A stretch of DNA of 64,000 bases from Augochlora pura (Eukaryota; Arthropoda; Insecta; Hymenoptera; Halictidae). Under the pieces are notes generated by a model. It was not told where the DNA came from and made no database searches. It was given only the letters and a program-made list of their open reading frames with translations. The position numbers and the translations under genes are program-made. Location of the stretch: contig NC_135773.1 in assembly GCF_028453695.1 (NCBI RefSeq), positions 12,896,001 through 12,960,000 on the forward strand, in the 5' to 3' direction. Below, one piece after another: positions 21,201 through 34,518 of this stretch; the stretch's first letter is position 1; every line of letters starts with the position of its first letter.

Positions 21201-24200
21201 ACAAAAATATTTCGGGTATTAGCAGCAGGTAATGTACGTATTTTGAAACATTCCACGCTTGCAATTAAAACGTGTCTCCGTTGAGGAGTGTCTTCTATTG
21301 CAGAGAAGAAGACGTGGTTGCAATTGAAATTGTACGGCGTTCTGTCGAAAAAATTAGTGGATTGTCCATAGTGCAACTGAGTACGTAAGTTTTGGTGGAT
21401 TCTTACGGGAAAATAAATTATTATAACACGTTTGATCGTGCGTAAAGCAATTCGATGTTGTTGCAATTCACGGTCACTTGCGTTGATTGGCAACTGTTTA
21501 AAATCTATCGAAACTTTCGCACTCTATACAGACTTTCCAAAAGTTTTCTACGATCCATTAAATCTCTCGTAGCGATACAATATTTATCAATAAATCGATG
21601 CAAGAAAATACAGAATTTAAAACATACAATTAAATATTTCAAAGATTTTTGCCTACAGTTATTTTCTGCAGTATCATAGATTTATACAAACGCGGACAAA
21701 CGTTTCCAGCTCAGTCTGAAGCTAACGATACCACTTGGGGTTACTTTCCCTCTATTTCTGACATCATAAACATTTACAAGGAAACCCGAAGAACCGGCGC
21801 GAAGAAGAACCTGAGGAATTTCCGTAAATCGCGGAGCGCTTCCGTTCGAATCGAATAATAATCGATGTCTGCGGAGGAGCCGTGGCTTGGCAAAGGCGCG
21901 GCACAGAGAGCGGAGCCAAGTATTCGCGAATAACGAAACACGAACGGAACAGAGCCCCGGCCGGTATTGCCGAGGGTGAAAATCGGAGTATTTGGGTCGA
22001 CGTTCACAATATACGTGGCGCGGCGCGGGCGACAACAGCGGCCCTTTTGTTCCCCGGTCCGCCGCAGTCAAAACAGACCGCCTGCAGTCTAAATTAGCGG
22101 CGTGCACTCAACCGGTCGACCGTAATCATTCCGACGAATCAATTGAAACATTTTGTCCGTTTAGCGACGTTCGAGACTCGTCTCCGATCGCGCGACGATT
22201 GCCGTTTCGCAAACTAATTTTCTCAACGACGCATCGTGGACGGGAAACCCGGGATTCTGTGGCAAAAATACAATTTTCGAACTTCCTTATCTACACAAGT
22301 TTTCGTTTCAGAATACAAATATATATTCTAGACAGGGTAATATTGTAGCCGATTTCGAGACGAGCTCTCGACCTTCCATATTATAACGTTAAACCTTGAA
22401 ACAACGCTAAAATAATTCAAACCACAGAAAGCGAATTCCCAGCACCACTGTGCGTCGAGCGATGCCGAACGAAATATCGCGGGAACCAGGCTCTGTCAAT
22501 TATTCTACGACGCCTGTCGGCTGCCGCTGCCCCGGCAAAAATGCTAATTAACTGGCTGCTTTGTAATATCGGGAAATGTTCCTGAAAAACATTCCAAACG
22601 CGTTCTGATAAACAGAGGGATTATTTGATTTTCCTTTACGAGAAATTCGAGGCGAGATTTTACTGTAACGTTCGCGTTTTTCACTGAATTTATTAGTTCG
22701 TCACGAAAATTCTTCCGTCATCTTAGTTTTTAATAGTCTTCTGTATAATAATGAGCATACTGCAGATTTCCGTGCAAAATAAAAATTGTGTTCGTTAATT
22801 GCATGATGTAAGAAATACGTTCGTTTCTTTTCTTAGTAATATGAATCTGATTTCTGTCCATAAAATCTACAGTCGAACAATTAATCTTGGGTAGAGATTG
22901 AAAACAAAATTTATAAGATGTGAATTTTATTTCTTTGTCCCAAATTGAAGGAACATTCTGATTGTTTTGTGATTCTTTTAACACGGAATTCTGTTTCTGG
23001 TAAAAGTGAGTGATACCTATTGTTTCATGACTCTATAAATACCAGCTCCTAGTCAGAATTTAATAAATAAGAAATAAGATAAATAAAATGACGTAGTACA
23101 TAGTTACAAGGTATGTAAATGCTTCTGCTTTTTTATCTTCCTTACTAACAGATCGTAAACCATAGATGTATTTACTGTTTGCGACGAAATAAAACTCGTA
23201 AGTAATTCTCAAACTTACGTGAGATACACGTAAGCGATAGTGTTGAATGTTGAACATAAGTTTACTCAGGCACGTTGAAAAAGCCTGTTTCAGTGATGGC
23301 AGCGGCTGCGACTACCGCGGGACCGGAAACGCCGTCGAGCTCGCGAATCGAACGGATCGATCGATCGATCGCCGTTTGCATCAGCTTCCGCAAGAATGGA
23401 AAATCGTTGAGCGCACGTTAGAGCTTGCGGACTGGACAGACGAGAAAACGGTTTCGGCGACGCAGGCCCGGCCCGGAACGCCGTGATTGTCGCCGATTTA
23501 TTGCTCTAGAACTTAAGATGAAACTCACGGGCCGTGGCCGCGTCCCCCGGAAAAAGGCAATACTGTGTTTCTTTTCCTCCCTCGGGATACATACACTCTC
23601 ACGCTCTGCGTTCTCCCCAAATTTTATCTTTTCTTCCTGTCGGCTGAATTCGTCGCATTCGTCGCTTGTGTAGGGTCAGTGCGGTCTGACGATTCGATTA
23701 GGCTCTTTGCTCGGCTCTGATCGAGCTCGTCTAAAGCTTTGCTGATGATATTTCTTCTACATTTTCCCGAATTAACTCGAGTGGCGACTCTGAGGCGCCA
23801 TTCAAATTGTTATAGCATGTTCTAAAATTATCTTTATAGATATCACCGAAGCTCAAATTTAAAAATGTTGTTAAGAATGTAACTGTTATATGAGTTACGA
23901 GACTCGATTTCATATGCATAGAATGTACTTTGTCATACAGAACGAAAATGCTACGAGTCAGGAAAATTGTTTTATTCATTACATATTTATAAAAATTGGT
24001 TTATATCTGGTTGAAATGTCTTCGAGTGCAAAGGGCTAATATCAAATGAGTTCGCAGATTAACGATGTATGTACGTTCTTTAACGCTATCTGTCATATTA
24101 CCGTGTACGTTTTATTGTACAGTTATCGAAATTATATCTGTTCCATAGGACACGACTGAATAAATAAATTATTTACTCGAGCAACAAGTTTTGTACGTCA

Positions 24201-24780
24201 GGATTTATGTATTTCTCGGGAATACATAAATTTTTGTAAGAATATAGACAATTTTTAAAAAACCTTCTAGGCTACACTGAGAATAATTACTGGAGCAGTG
24301 TGAATTCATCTAGACTGCAATTATCTTCGTCATAGAAGATACGACTAATAGTTAATATGGGTGATAAACTAACTGTTGTAAATAATGGATACTTCAACAA
24401 AAAGTATAAGAACAATAATGAATTGTTAATGTATGACTGAACACGAAAGACATTGGGAGCCAATATCCCGTATATTCATTGGCATCTGATATAAAAGAGA
24501 AGCAATGTGAAGCTAAATCGTTTAGCGACAAAAATTTAAGTTCGTATTTCCCGGTAAATTGAATTTCCTGCCTTTTAAGAAGTGCTCGTGGTCGTAACTA
24601 AAAACTCAGTCGTAATCGTACTCCTGCCGGGTGATCAGTATGTCCACAGAGCCTCAATTATTGTAACACAAATTATACAACGTATTTTTGTAATCATCTA
24701 ATTATTATAACACTAACTTTGGCACAAAAATGTTCCTGGCGAGGAGATATGGGATCCCTCTGGCCTTAACAAAACTTCTC
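18298..24780. other. Intergenic, no recognisable gene
   Basis: The stretch has only short chance ORFs. It holds a copy of the dispersed 110-bp repeat (22748-22850), a repeated 'ggacttacacca' motif at 19788, 20375 and 20521, and G+C-richer patches near 18750-19150, 21800-22120 and 23280-23560 that encode nothing recognised. A possible degraded TTAA element lies at about 23769-24036 (right end cgagtgcaaagggctaat). Confidence 0.5.
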
Positions 24781-24787
24781 AGGAGGA

Positions 24788-26660
24788 ATGAGTGCGACAG
24801 CAGCCTCTTCCTTGCCTGTGTTGCCCATATGGGTTGAGGATGTGCTCGATGGATCTTTGATCGGTCAAGAAAAATCTTTCATAACCTGGAACGCCCGGGC
24901 TTACAATGCTGACGTCCTCGTCACAAAATGGATGTCCTCAACTGGGACAAGAGATACTGACAAACACTTAGCTAGAGCATATGGTGAATTGGTTGGACGA
25001 GAGTATGCGAAGGACAAGAATACAATTGATGACAGGGACTCCGCTAGGAGGGCTCTCCTGAGTATCCTTAGAAGGATGCCTCCACGTGTGCAGAAGGTCA
25101 AATCGTTGGTAAATGACATAGTGGCAGCCTGCACCGGGGCAACAGGATTGGTGGTAACTGCTGAAGAGTCCGGAGGAGTTATACCAGGTGACATGGCAGT
25201 CATAGATCAAGTCCATCGGTTCTACAGTCACAAAGGTCATCTTATTTCTTCGAAACTGTTCGAGCAAACGGAAGCGCAAAGGGCCTGGACAGCCCTATCA
25301 AACATGATAGATAGTAGAATCGATATGACCAACGTCAACTTCGATATACATAGTCGAGGATATTACGGTATTATGGTCAGATCTGCCTGCCAGTGGAATT
25401 CTCGGCTACTACGAGAGGAAAGCAGTACAGAATCCTGACAAGTCGACAGGCATGTCGGCAGGAGCAATCTTCTGCTACATCACTAATTTGGCGAAGACGG
25501 GTAATGTTACACCGGCCTGGGTCATGCGAAGGCGAAATCAACTCCAGCAGCTGATTCCAGACGTACCTCTGGACAGCTATATAAATGATAACATTTGTTC
25601 TCATTATTCGAAGATATAGTTTACCGCTGGCTGGTGGTATCGTGGCCCCATCTGCAAGTACCAGAAGGCCTATCTCTAACGTGGATTATAGAACAGTCTG
25701 TATATAACAACGTCACCAGTCTTACCACAACAGCCGATGTAGTCACCAAGTAGATATCCTTGTTAGTAAGGGTATCTCCAGGTCAAACTTTACCGAGGCA
25801 CTCAACCAAGTGCTGGAATTGTTAAGGAGTCCTTTCTGCTCGTTGATCAGGCCTACCGCAAACATTCGGAAGTACGCAGATTTAGTCTACTTGTGTATGT
25901 ACATAAAAAAAGAGCTGCTGGAAAATATCGCCTTCGGGGGATACCGAGGTCAAGCAACCTCCATGTGTACCTTGGCTGAATCTCGATTGAAAACATTGGC
26001 GGAAAAAAATTCATGATATATCGAAAGGAAAATTCAGTGTAGAGCTAGACCTCCCTGACCTGTTTATACACCTTTATGGCGGGGAGGGACATGGATAATT
26101 ACACCCTAAAAGAGATCTCGGGCAACTACTTCAAGGTACCTATCGCACCATTAAGTGCAGGTGAAGCTAGGATGGATTCAGGCTCAGAAGAAGCAGCTCA
26201 GCTGGAAAAAGAAGAAGCGAGGAAAATGCTTGCCACAGAGAGAGAGGGAGAGAGAGAGAGAGAGAGCAGCTTGGTCTCGCCAAGCCAAAGGCTTCCCGCT
26301 GGGAACATTCCACATATCACGCATAGAGATGCTCGAATCCCTTAGCCGGGACCAATCAAAACAAAGCGTTGTATTTTCCATAATCATGGGTCACATGCAT
26401 GCAGCGCAGACCCAAGCTCCGCTCACTTTGATGGAAGCGTCAGCTGTGAACATACCATCTTCGATTAAGACGTTTACCCCTGAATTGGTAACGCTTTCGT
26501 TATATGAGAAATCATAGTCCCTGAGGACTGGACAAAGCCCCAACCTACGTATGAGCCAGGTGACAGTGGTGTTAACATGATCATCAACATGTCTATGGAT
26601 GCACGAAAAACCATTAATGCGGTGTCCCAAGCAGGACCATCTAGGGCCCCACCTAGTAAG
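24788..26660 (+). pseudogene. Broken ORF, possible endogenous negative-strand RNA virus nucleoprotein
   Basis: A 216-codon open frame (24788-25438) is followed by related open pieces in other frames (about 25373-25618, 25810-26016, 26076-26345 and 26155-26660), so frameshifts and stops break what was once one long reading frame of roughly 600 codons. The composition is that of a soluble structural protein: no signal peptide, no transmembrane segment, no zinc knuckle and no polymerase motif. A Glu/Lys-rich low-complexity stretch, (GA)n in the DNA, lies near 26200-26270. It does not resemble the insect genes around it. The overall look, and the single-gene cDNA-like insertion without introns, suggest a fossil nucleoprotein of a mononegavirus (chuvirus-like N genes are common in insect genomes). 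That assignment is inference; a retroelement gag is the main alternative. Confidence 0.35.
26237..26267. repeat. (GA)n microsatellite
   Basis: A nearly pure GA dinucleotide run lies inside the broken ORF of the virus-like fragment. Confidence 0.85.
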
Positions 26661-26765
26661 TTAGGTCATTAGTGCGTTCTCTCGACTGTAATACGGGGGC
26701 AAAAACAAACGTTCCTTGTAGGAAGAGATACTTGCCTCACTAACTCTGGTGAACCGAATATAATA

Positions 26766-27174
26766 TTAGGTTGGTAAGGAAATAATATCGGTTTCCAAAC
26801 AATATCTTTAAATCGACATATCACAAATCGGAATAAGTTTTTTTTAATCAAAATAAGATCCATTACAATCTACATATTTTTGCCAATAAATTGACAGTTT
26901 GTTAATTCCAGTAGCGTGAAATTCTGTTGTTCAGGAATTGATAAACTCTTCGAACGACTATTACACGAACTTACTTGGCATCCATTACGAAGTCAATAAC
27001 TGGAAGTGAGCACAAATTAACAGTAAAAACAAAAGCATACCTATCAGCATGCAGCACGACATCTGCACTGTGAGATGACATTGGAAGGTAAACAGAAAAA
27101 AGTGAATTGTTATCCAAAAACGTGCGTCAAAGTTCGAAAGTTCGAAAACCGACATTAATTTCTTACCAACCTAA
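26766..27174 (-). mobile_element. Internally deleted mariner element
   Basis: Both ends read ttaggttggtaag (inverted), each bordered by TA (26764-26765 and 27175-27176), the mariner target duplication. The element is only 409 bp against about 1.3 kb for a full mariner. On the - strand near its end a short stretch encodes 'YWQKYVDCNGSYFD' and a stop, which is the typical C-terminus of mariner transposases. The transposase middle is lost, so it could move only if served in trans. Confidence 0.85.
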
Positions 27175-27176
27175 TA

Positions 27177-30100
27177 GCATATCTTTCTAAGATGGTGGTA
27201 ATTTATTGCCTGTGCTACTGGGAGAGATAATATGCTGTTCACGAATGAGCACCTCTGAGTGCACAGAGTACCCGTTCGTGATTGCCTTCATAGTGCCTAG
27301 GACAACATAATACGGCAACCTGACCACTACATTTACCTCAAGTGAACTGCAGGACTACATAGAATTATGGAAAAGCTGTATGAGACTGTTGAACCCCTTG
27401 AGATAAGGTTTATTTGGGTGTTCTTTATAAGCCTCCCAACATGACTAGTAGAAATAGAAATAAAGAACTAAAATAAGATTAATGATAAACACAGCAAAAT
27501 AGTTAGACATTTATATGAATGAATAAACTTTCAGCATCGTGATTCAATTTTCAAGACCCGAAATAATATTGACTCGAATTTGGATTTGTTTGTTTGTACA
27601 TCTTTCAGCGATTCATTGCATTCTTGCAAGTCAAGTCGACGTTTCGAGGTATCTTGAATAAATTATGGCAACACGAAGACACACCTGTTGTTCTAGTTTA
27701 TGAAGTATCATTGACCTTTCATACTCGAAGCTATTTTAATTCGAAATCTCAAATGAGATTGAATCTATTGGCACGCGCTTTGTTTTTAAACATAAACGAA
27801 TTTGACGCCGTCGAAATTCTTTCGAGGCGTGGCATAGCAATTTTTAGTCGCGTCTCAGAGTCGCTACTCGAATGTAAAGAATTAATGCGCAATGAGATTA
27901 CAGATAATCTGAATTTGAAAAATGAATTTAGCATTGCGTATAGCGTATTTGCTATCATAGTGATTCATATCCGAAATCAGCAAAGCTTTCCCTAAGCCCG
28001 ACGAACCGACCCGTCGCATTCTAATTGGCAGGACCAACTACGAACTGACGAATGGGTTACACCTTGATAAACCGTTGCCCTCGAATCATCGGTTCGATCT
28101 CCCCTAACAGTAATAGTAATTTTACAACCGCTATTTTTACAAACATGTCACAGCCGTCGCGCGATCGAAATCACGATCCGTCGCGACGAAAGTTGAAGTA
28201 TTCACAGAGGAGCCTAGAAAATAATCTCTCAGGATGAGAAGCGCGATCGTTTGTATATACCTTACGAGAAAATCGATCTTGCCAGGTAATTTAACGCACA
28301 GTTGTTTTTTTTCTTGTTTTATAATCGTTGAGTTGTCGATCGAGAAACGCTCGAAACGCTTCGAGGAAACACGACTCTGAACTGGTTCACTCTCGTCCCT
28401 TAAACTCGACCTTTAAATATCCTCTAATGATTAATACTAAAACCGAATGTTAGGCACACGGTTCTAATCGACGACGAAGAGGAAATTCTTTAGTTCGCTT
28501 TTTAATGGAAAGAAAAATACGGCGACCTACGAAGCAGACTTCGAAGGTCTCCTTCAGCTTGTTCACCTTTCTCGTTTCGTTATCCAGTTCTCCCTTAATT
28601 CGAGGTTCAAGTGTTTTAATTAATACAGTTTGCGAACCGTTGAAGGCATTGGTTTCTACTTCTTTTGTTTCTCTGTCTCTTAGTTACCCGAAGATTTCGA
28701 TAAGTCTAGTAATATAATGTATGTATCTGGCGTTCACGTATATACAGTAGGGTTCGTATGTTACACCGTTGTCAGAGCACAACGAGGGATAATCGAGGAT
28801 ATCGATTTTCGGTCCTCGCGGCACAATGTCTCGAAGAAGTTCTCTTCCTAATGATTTTCATTTATTTATACTTCTCTGGAAACAGAATCGAACATTTGCA
28901 CATTTTTTGTCCAAAATTTAACTTTAACTGTCAATATTTTTTAATTGGCAATATTCTTTATTCTCCTTTAATTAATCTATCACATTTACGTATACTTTTC
29001 TGCAGCAAAGCGTTTTGGAACTCGTGTAATCTTTCTTTCTAATTGTTAAGATTGCTGCCGCTTGGAACAGCGCTCAATCGTTCAACACAGCCGTCAGAAA
29101 TTGTACAAACTTTTAAATTCACTTCAGAGCTGTTCGTTAATATTGTAGTTTCAATTACTTTCCTGCAAACTACTGTACTTCTAATGGTATCGTGAAACTT
29201 CGAAGGAAGAAAGGCTAAGTAAACTCCGACTTATCATTGGCGCGAATGAAAAGATACTTGTGCAAGTACTTTCCGCGTTTCAACGTGCACCATTCATGCA
29301 CACTCTCCACTGTATAATCGATTTTGATTCCAAAATGAGTACGAATCCGTTTCACGAAAATTTTCTTCGTCGAAGTAAAATAGAGAGCAACAATTATATA
29401 GCTATTCGAAGAAACTGTTCGTCGAACTTCTATCTTTTGCAAACGAAGGACTCATAAATCCAGACAGAAGATTGTCGTCTCGCCTTAAGACTCGCATCGA
29501 TCAAAATTGTTCGAACTCGATTGACGCGCTGCGATTTCTTCTCTCATTACCCTCGTCATCGACAATGCCCGACCAATTCCTATCGCAAACATTTCCGTAT
29601 CGAAGCGAGCCACTCGGTAGCAGAACTCTCCCGTCAAATTTTAAACTCGACAGCGATCCAATATTAGTCTCCAGTGTGCTTAACACACGAATATCTATGA
29701 GACACTGCGCCGCGAGGTCACAATGGAACGATCGTTTACTGATCGATCGACCTAAAAAAGAGAAAAAGAAACGTAGGAGGAAGGCAAGTCGGGGGGAGGG
29801 GGGAGCGTATGAAAAAGGGAGAACAAGGGTCGCGTCCATTATTGAATGTCGACGAAGGTTAAAAGCTAAGATTAACTCTAGAAAGTTGAAAAGGGAGACT
29901 TCCATTTTGGTCGCGTCCCGTTCCTCTCGCAAATTCGGCTGGTCCAAGAGGACGCGGAAGAATAGAGAAGACACGTGAGTCATTCCGAAGAGTCGGTCTC
30001 TCTTTAGGTTCCAGAAAAATATACTTGTCGCACGAGACAAATCTCGCGCCGCCTTTAACCCTTTGTACACAGTTCAGAAAATTTGGACATTTCGAGGATC

Positions 30101-31007
30101 GAATCCGGTCGTGGTTTACATTTGATTTTCGAGAAAAAATTTAATTTTTCACTCGTCGTAATGCGAAACGTTGAAATGATTTGCGAATGGTTGCAGGTTA
30201 AGACGACGGTTCGCGGCAGGTTAATTGACTCGTAGAGTGCACGCGAGTTAAATGAGAAATGTCGCTGAAGGAATGTGTGACGTCGCCGAGGGTGCGAGTT
30301 TCTGAAAGTCCCGTCTTTGAAGATCGACCATGCGTCGAAGTCTCCAAGCGACGACGAAACTTTCTTTTAGGGTCGCTCAATGGAATTTTCAAGGGACAGG
30401 GTTGGAACTTGAGGTAAGAGAACGTGTGCGAACGGCATCTCGACGAGGAAACGATGGAACACTTGGAAACCACGCGAGTTGCTTCATTTATACAAAGCTT
30501 GTAAACGAAATCGATTCCAGAGCTTTGGGATCACATCGAGATTGTTCTGTGCTTGAATCGTTTTATCGTTATTAAGAGGTGCGAAGTCATTGGACCCTCG
30601 AGAAATTGTAAATTTGTAATAAGAAGAATAATATTATTATTGTTATTAGTGACTGATATAAAAGTTCAATCAGCGTGTTTTATAATATTTTAGCTGTATC
30701 GATAGATGAAAGAAACATCTTTCTTGGAATAACACTATACGCTAACATTTTATTTTATTTTCAAGATACAAATTTTAAATGTACGAAATAAGAAAGTTTC
30801 TGCATACGAGAATTTTCAGAAGCTTCTTACGATTGATTCGATCAACGATGAACGAAGACTAGTGATTGGGACGATTTGATGTGTGTAGAAAAGAGAATTC
30901 CCAAGTGTCACACGTTTCTGTTTCCGCGTCGTGAATACGTATCTCGAAATCCAGTCCCCAATACTCCCGCTTCTCTATTCTTCTGTCTCTAAGATCGTCA
31001 TGGTTCG
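27177..31007. other. Non-coding stretch, nothing recognised
   Basis: Short ORFs on both strands, including a mirrored pair at 29472-29978 (+) and 29501-30070 (-), show no recognisable domain and low-complexity Arg/Lys/Ser composition. No RNA gene was recognised. Confidence 0.4.
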
Positions 31008-31483
31008 TCAACACGTTGACTGCCATCTCGAAGTCGTTTATCGGTGGCACAGTTCTCCAAAAAATTTGCCAACCATTTGCTTCTCGACACAGAATATCCA
31101 GTGAGCTGATTTCTGTTAATTTACTATTGATTAGGTGACAAGGGTACGACTCTGGTCATGTTCATTGTTGCGGTTATAGGCGATAATTGTGGACAGGTGG
31201 TACAATTAGAGCAATCATGCCAGACTAACGTATTGTACAAAGCATGGACCTACACATAATGTATAAATTATGCAAAATAATTCAAGTAATCCATGCATAT
31301 CCATTGCTTTATTCGATCGAAGTGAAATTCGTTTAATTAGTCTAATATTGTAATAAAATATTCACATTATTTTAACGAGACTGATGCAATTGATTGTTCC
31401 AAATGAATGCATGAATATTCGCTAGTTTTCTTCCCATTTTTTAAAGATAATTCAGCGTTGCGATTAGGCAGTCAACGTGTCAA
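31008..31483. mobile_element. 'cacgttgac' family element, TCAA-flanked
   Basis: The left end is tcaacacgttgactgcc and the right end is ggcagtcaacgtgtcaa: perfect 13-bp inverted repeats (cacgttgactgcc) plus matching flanks, 476 bp apart. There is no coding content. The flanking tetranucleotide is TCAA on both sides rather than TTAA. Confidence 0.5.
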
Positions 31484-33109
31484 ACAAGGATGCAAAATGT
31501 AGAATAGTACAACGTGCTCGTCGAATGTGTCGCAAGCTCCCAGGGAAATCGCAGAGGCATTACGATTAGTATTTCTACATATAAAAAATAATCAGAACAA
31601 CGTATCTTACACTCGAAGGCATCTCTAAGTAGTTTCTCTTCTTCGTCATCATTATCATTATCATCATCGCATGCAGCAGCAGCAGCATCTTTTTCATAGT
31701 TAGTTGATTACCAATACTCTACGGATATAGCTATTTTATAAGTTATAATAATACATATAATACGCACGGTTACTCGTCGCTAAACTTCTCTATCCGCCTA
31801 ACGATCCTTACAACTATCAGTAATTACAGAGGATTAAGAGACACACGGGGGAAGGGACACGCGCCATCATTTCATGGGAACTTATCGATCCCCTCGATTC
31901 GATCGTTCCGAACTTTCTGTTCTTATTAGACTTATTCGACATTGTTGTGTACTTTCTACAGACGATACAGTAATTAGGTAATTTCTTCTGTCATTGGAGA
32001 TGGTCTCGATTATGGGAACATACTGAAGAAACCATAGTCTTTGATCTTTTTGTGCAAATTCAATAGAAGAGAAACATAATTGAACAAACTGCTAGAGACG
32101 TTCGAGAACAGCACTATAAATGTTCGAACAATATACTCGCGCATACTGTAAACACAAATTATCGCGAAAATTTTGGTACAGTTTTTAATATCTTTGATAC
32201 ACCAAAGGCATTTTGTATTATAAGTATGCAGTTATAAAATATTTCTGGAAAAATGTTCCATATGGTACACTATTTTGTTAGATGTCAAATGGGAGTCAAA
32301 TAAAATCTTTTAATTTTTTAATTACATGGAACAGCTTCGATATGTTTCCACAAAATATGTTTCTACGTTTCCCACAATGGTTGTTGACGGTGAGGAAAAC
32401 TGTGTTAATACAGTGGTGGTGGAAAGAAACTCTGGAGACGGTAAGCTGGTGGTGAAGGGAAGTATAATTCGCGCAGTGATGTTTCTAAGTGGCGTTTTAT
32501 TGCGAAGAGAATCCATACGAAAAACAACAAACTCGTTCGATTGACTTATTGAAGAAAAATAAGATGAATAGCGACTTTCAATTAACCGTGGTCACCGCGT
32601 TTATAGAAAAAGATAGCGACAACATTCTTAGAAATAATACTATTATATATATGTATACGTAATTCCATATATATAATATAACAATACCATCGTGCTCGTA
32701 GAGGTCTTAAATATAACATCTCCTTAATAAATACATCGTAGATCGTGATCGAATAAAATCGCACGGATAATTTGACGCTTTCTTTTGACCACCATTGTAC
32801 TATGATGATCCCTCGGCAATTAGGACAGTCTCGCGGAGATATAAAACGTTTCGAAAAAAACGAAGAGACTTTGTTTAACCTTATATTCCTTATCGAAAAT
32901 ATTTACATCGGTAGAGAATCGAGCGAACGATCGAATCGCATCGGCGCGTGTCTGCCGATGAGAAACTCACCTTGCAGGTGTATGGCAACGCACCGGCGCG
33001 GTTTAGTTGTCGAGTCCGCAGGACGAATGCTCAGAAAGGATTACTATACATACGTCATACGATATAATAATTCGAGAGTAAAATTAGAGTAGTCTAGCGT
33101 TAACAGTAT

Positions 33110-33178
33110 AATGATAATAATATTAATAATAATAATAATAATAGTAATAATAATAATGATAATAATAATAATAATAGT
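33110..33178. repeat. (AAT)n microsatellite
   Basis: Interrupted AAT/ATG trinucleotide repeat of about 70 bp. Confidence 0.9.
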
Positions 33179-33269
33179 GACGATAGACCGTCGTTTAAGA
33201 GCTAATTGGTGTTCGTACGTTGATCCCCTTTTTTATTTTGGTACCGAGTAAGATAATTCTCTTTCTCTC

Positions 33270-33272
<3 letters not shown>

Positions 33273-33309
<37 letters not shown>
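33273..33309. repeat. (CT)n microsatellite
   Basis: A pure CT run with interrupted CT-rich flanks extending to about 33420. Confidence 0.9.
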
Positions 33310-33312
<3 letters not shown>

Positions 33313-34518
33313 CTCACTTTCTCTCTCATTTTTCCATTTCCCCCTTTCTCTTCTCGTTCGTCTTTCACACAATGCTTTTCTTTTTCGTTCACTCTCGCTT
33401 TCTCTCTCCCCCTTTTTCACCTTTGCGCTCTTTCACATGAACCCCGCACTCGTTTATCTCGTCCTCATCGATCTCAATTGATTAACGGCTAAATGAGCTG
33501 ACGTGGCTACGAGATGAACATGGCTGCTTGGGTGTTTTTTTGTGTCTCGAGTCCGCCGCCTTGGAAATCCAATGGTGAAATCGTCGAACCGGCGCGAAGC
33601 GATCGGCTGTTCGATTAGGTTCGCGGAATCCTGATTTCGGATTTTGCTGGATTGGAAAGCTGTTCATCCTAATTGTTCTTCGCTTGGTCGCATCTCGTAT
33701 CGAAGCAATCGAAGTTTTTACAGAGGATCGATAATACTGAAGACATTGCACATTGGGCGTTGATTAGCTTGTTAATCGAGTGTTCGACACACTGAAACCG
33801 CGATACTGCAAATTGTTAATGCATCCGTGCTAATTTTACGTTACAACACGTAATAAATTAAGTTAAGCGATAAATCAATAAGCAATAAATGAAGTTCTTC
33901 TTTAAAAACAGTCTCAATTAACAACGCGAGAGTCTTACGAAGATTCGAGAACAATTTTAAATATAATCGCATCGTCTACGTTCAATGTCCTCATTTACGT
34001 ATCCAATAATAAAACGATTTATTTGGCAAACCATAATCGTTGAGCCATGAAGATCCTTTGGCACAATTCAGCTTGAACTGATGCTGTTTTTCGCGAAGCG
34101 ACTCTGTCGATCGTTATGAACGACTGCGAGGATTGGCGTGATCGATCGTCGCTGCGCACCGATTCTATAGATCCTCGAGTTTAGCCCTTGGAGAGCGGAC
34201 CTCTTCTACGACTACGCAATTAGCGATAATTAGGTGCATTAATACCCCCTCCTATTAATTCTCCTCGACCGATTTCCGAATCTGACTGAATTTAAGCACC
34301 TCCAGCACCTAACAATCACTATCCATCTAATTAAACAGCTGCCAATATAATTATTTTTCAGAAGTTAAATCGTTGTATCACGGTTTTAGCAATGCCGGGT
34401 CGATACAGACCTGACCACCGCTGTTCAAGGGCAAACGGATACATCGATCTTCTGGATTTCGTTACTTTCAGGATCTGTTACTATAATTCAGTGTTTCTTT
34501 TTACTGTCGATTAGCATA

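Noticed and set aside
29472..30070. Two long overlapping ORFs on opposite strands
   Set aside because: Mirror ORFs of low-complexity Arg/Lys/Ser composition without known domains or splice context are most likely chance.
31640..31700. Repeated ATC/CAG units, considered as a CRISPR-like array or structured RNA
   Set aside because: It is a short trinucleotide microsatellite without spacer structure; CRISPR arrays are not expected in an insect nuclear genome.
33202..33492. Arg/Glu/Ser-rich and Leu/Ser-rich ORFs
   Set aside because: They are direct translations of the (CT)n microsatellite on either strand.
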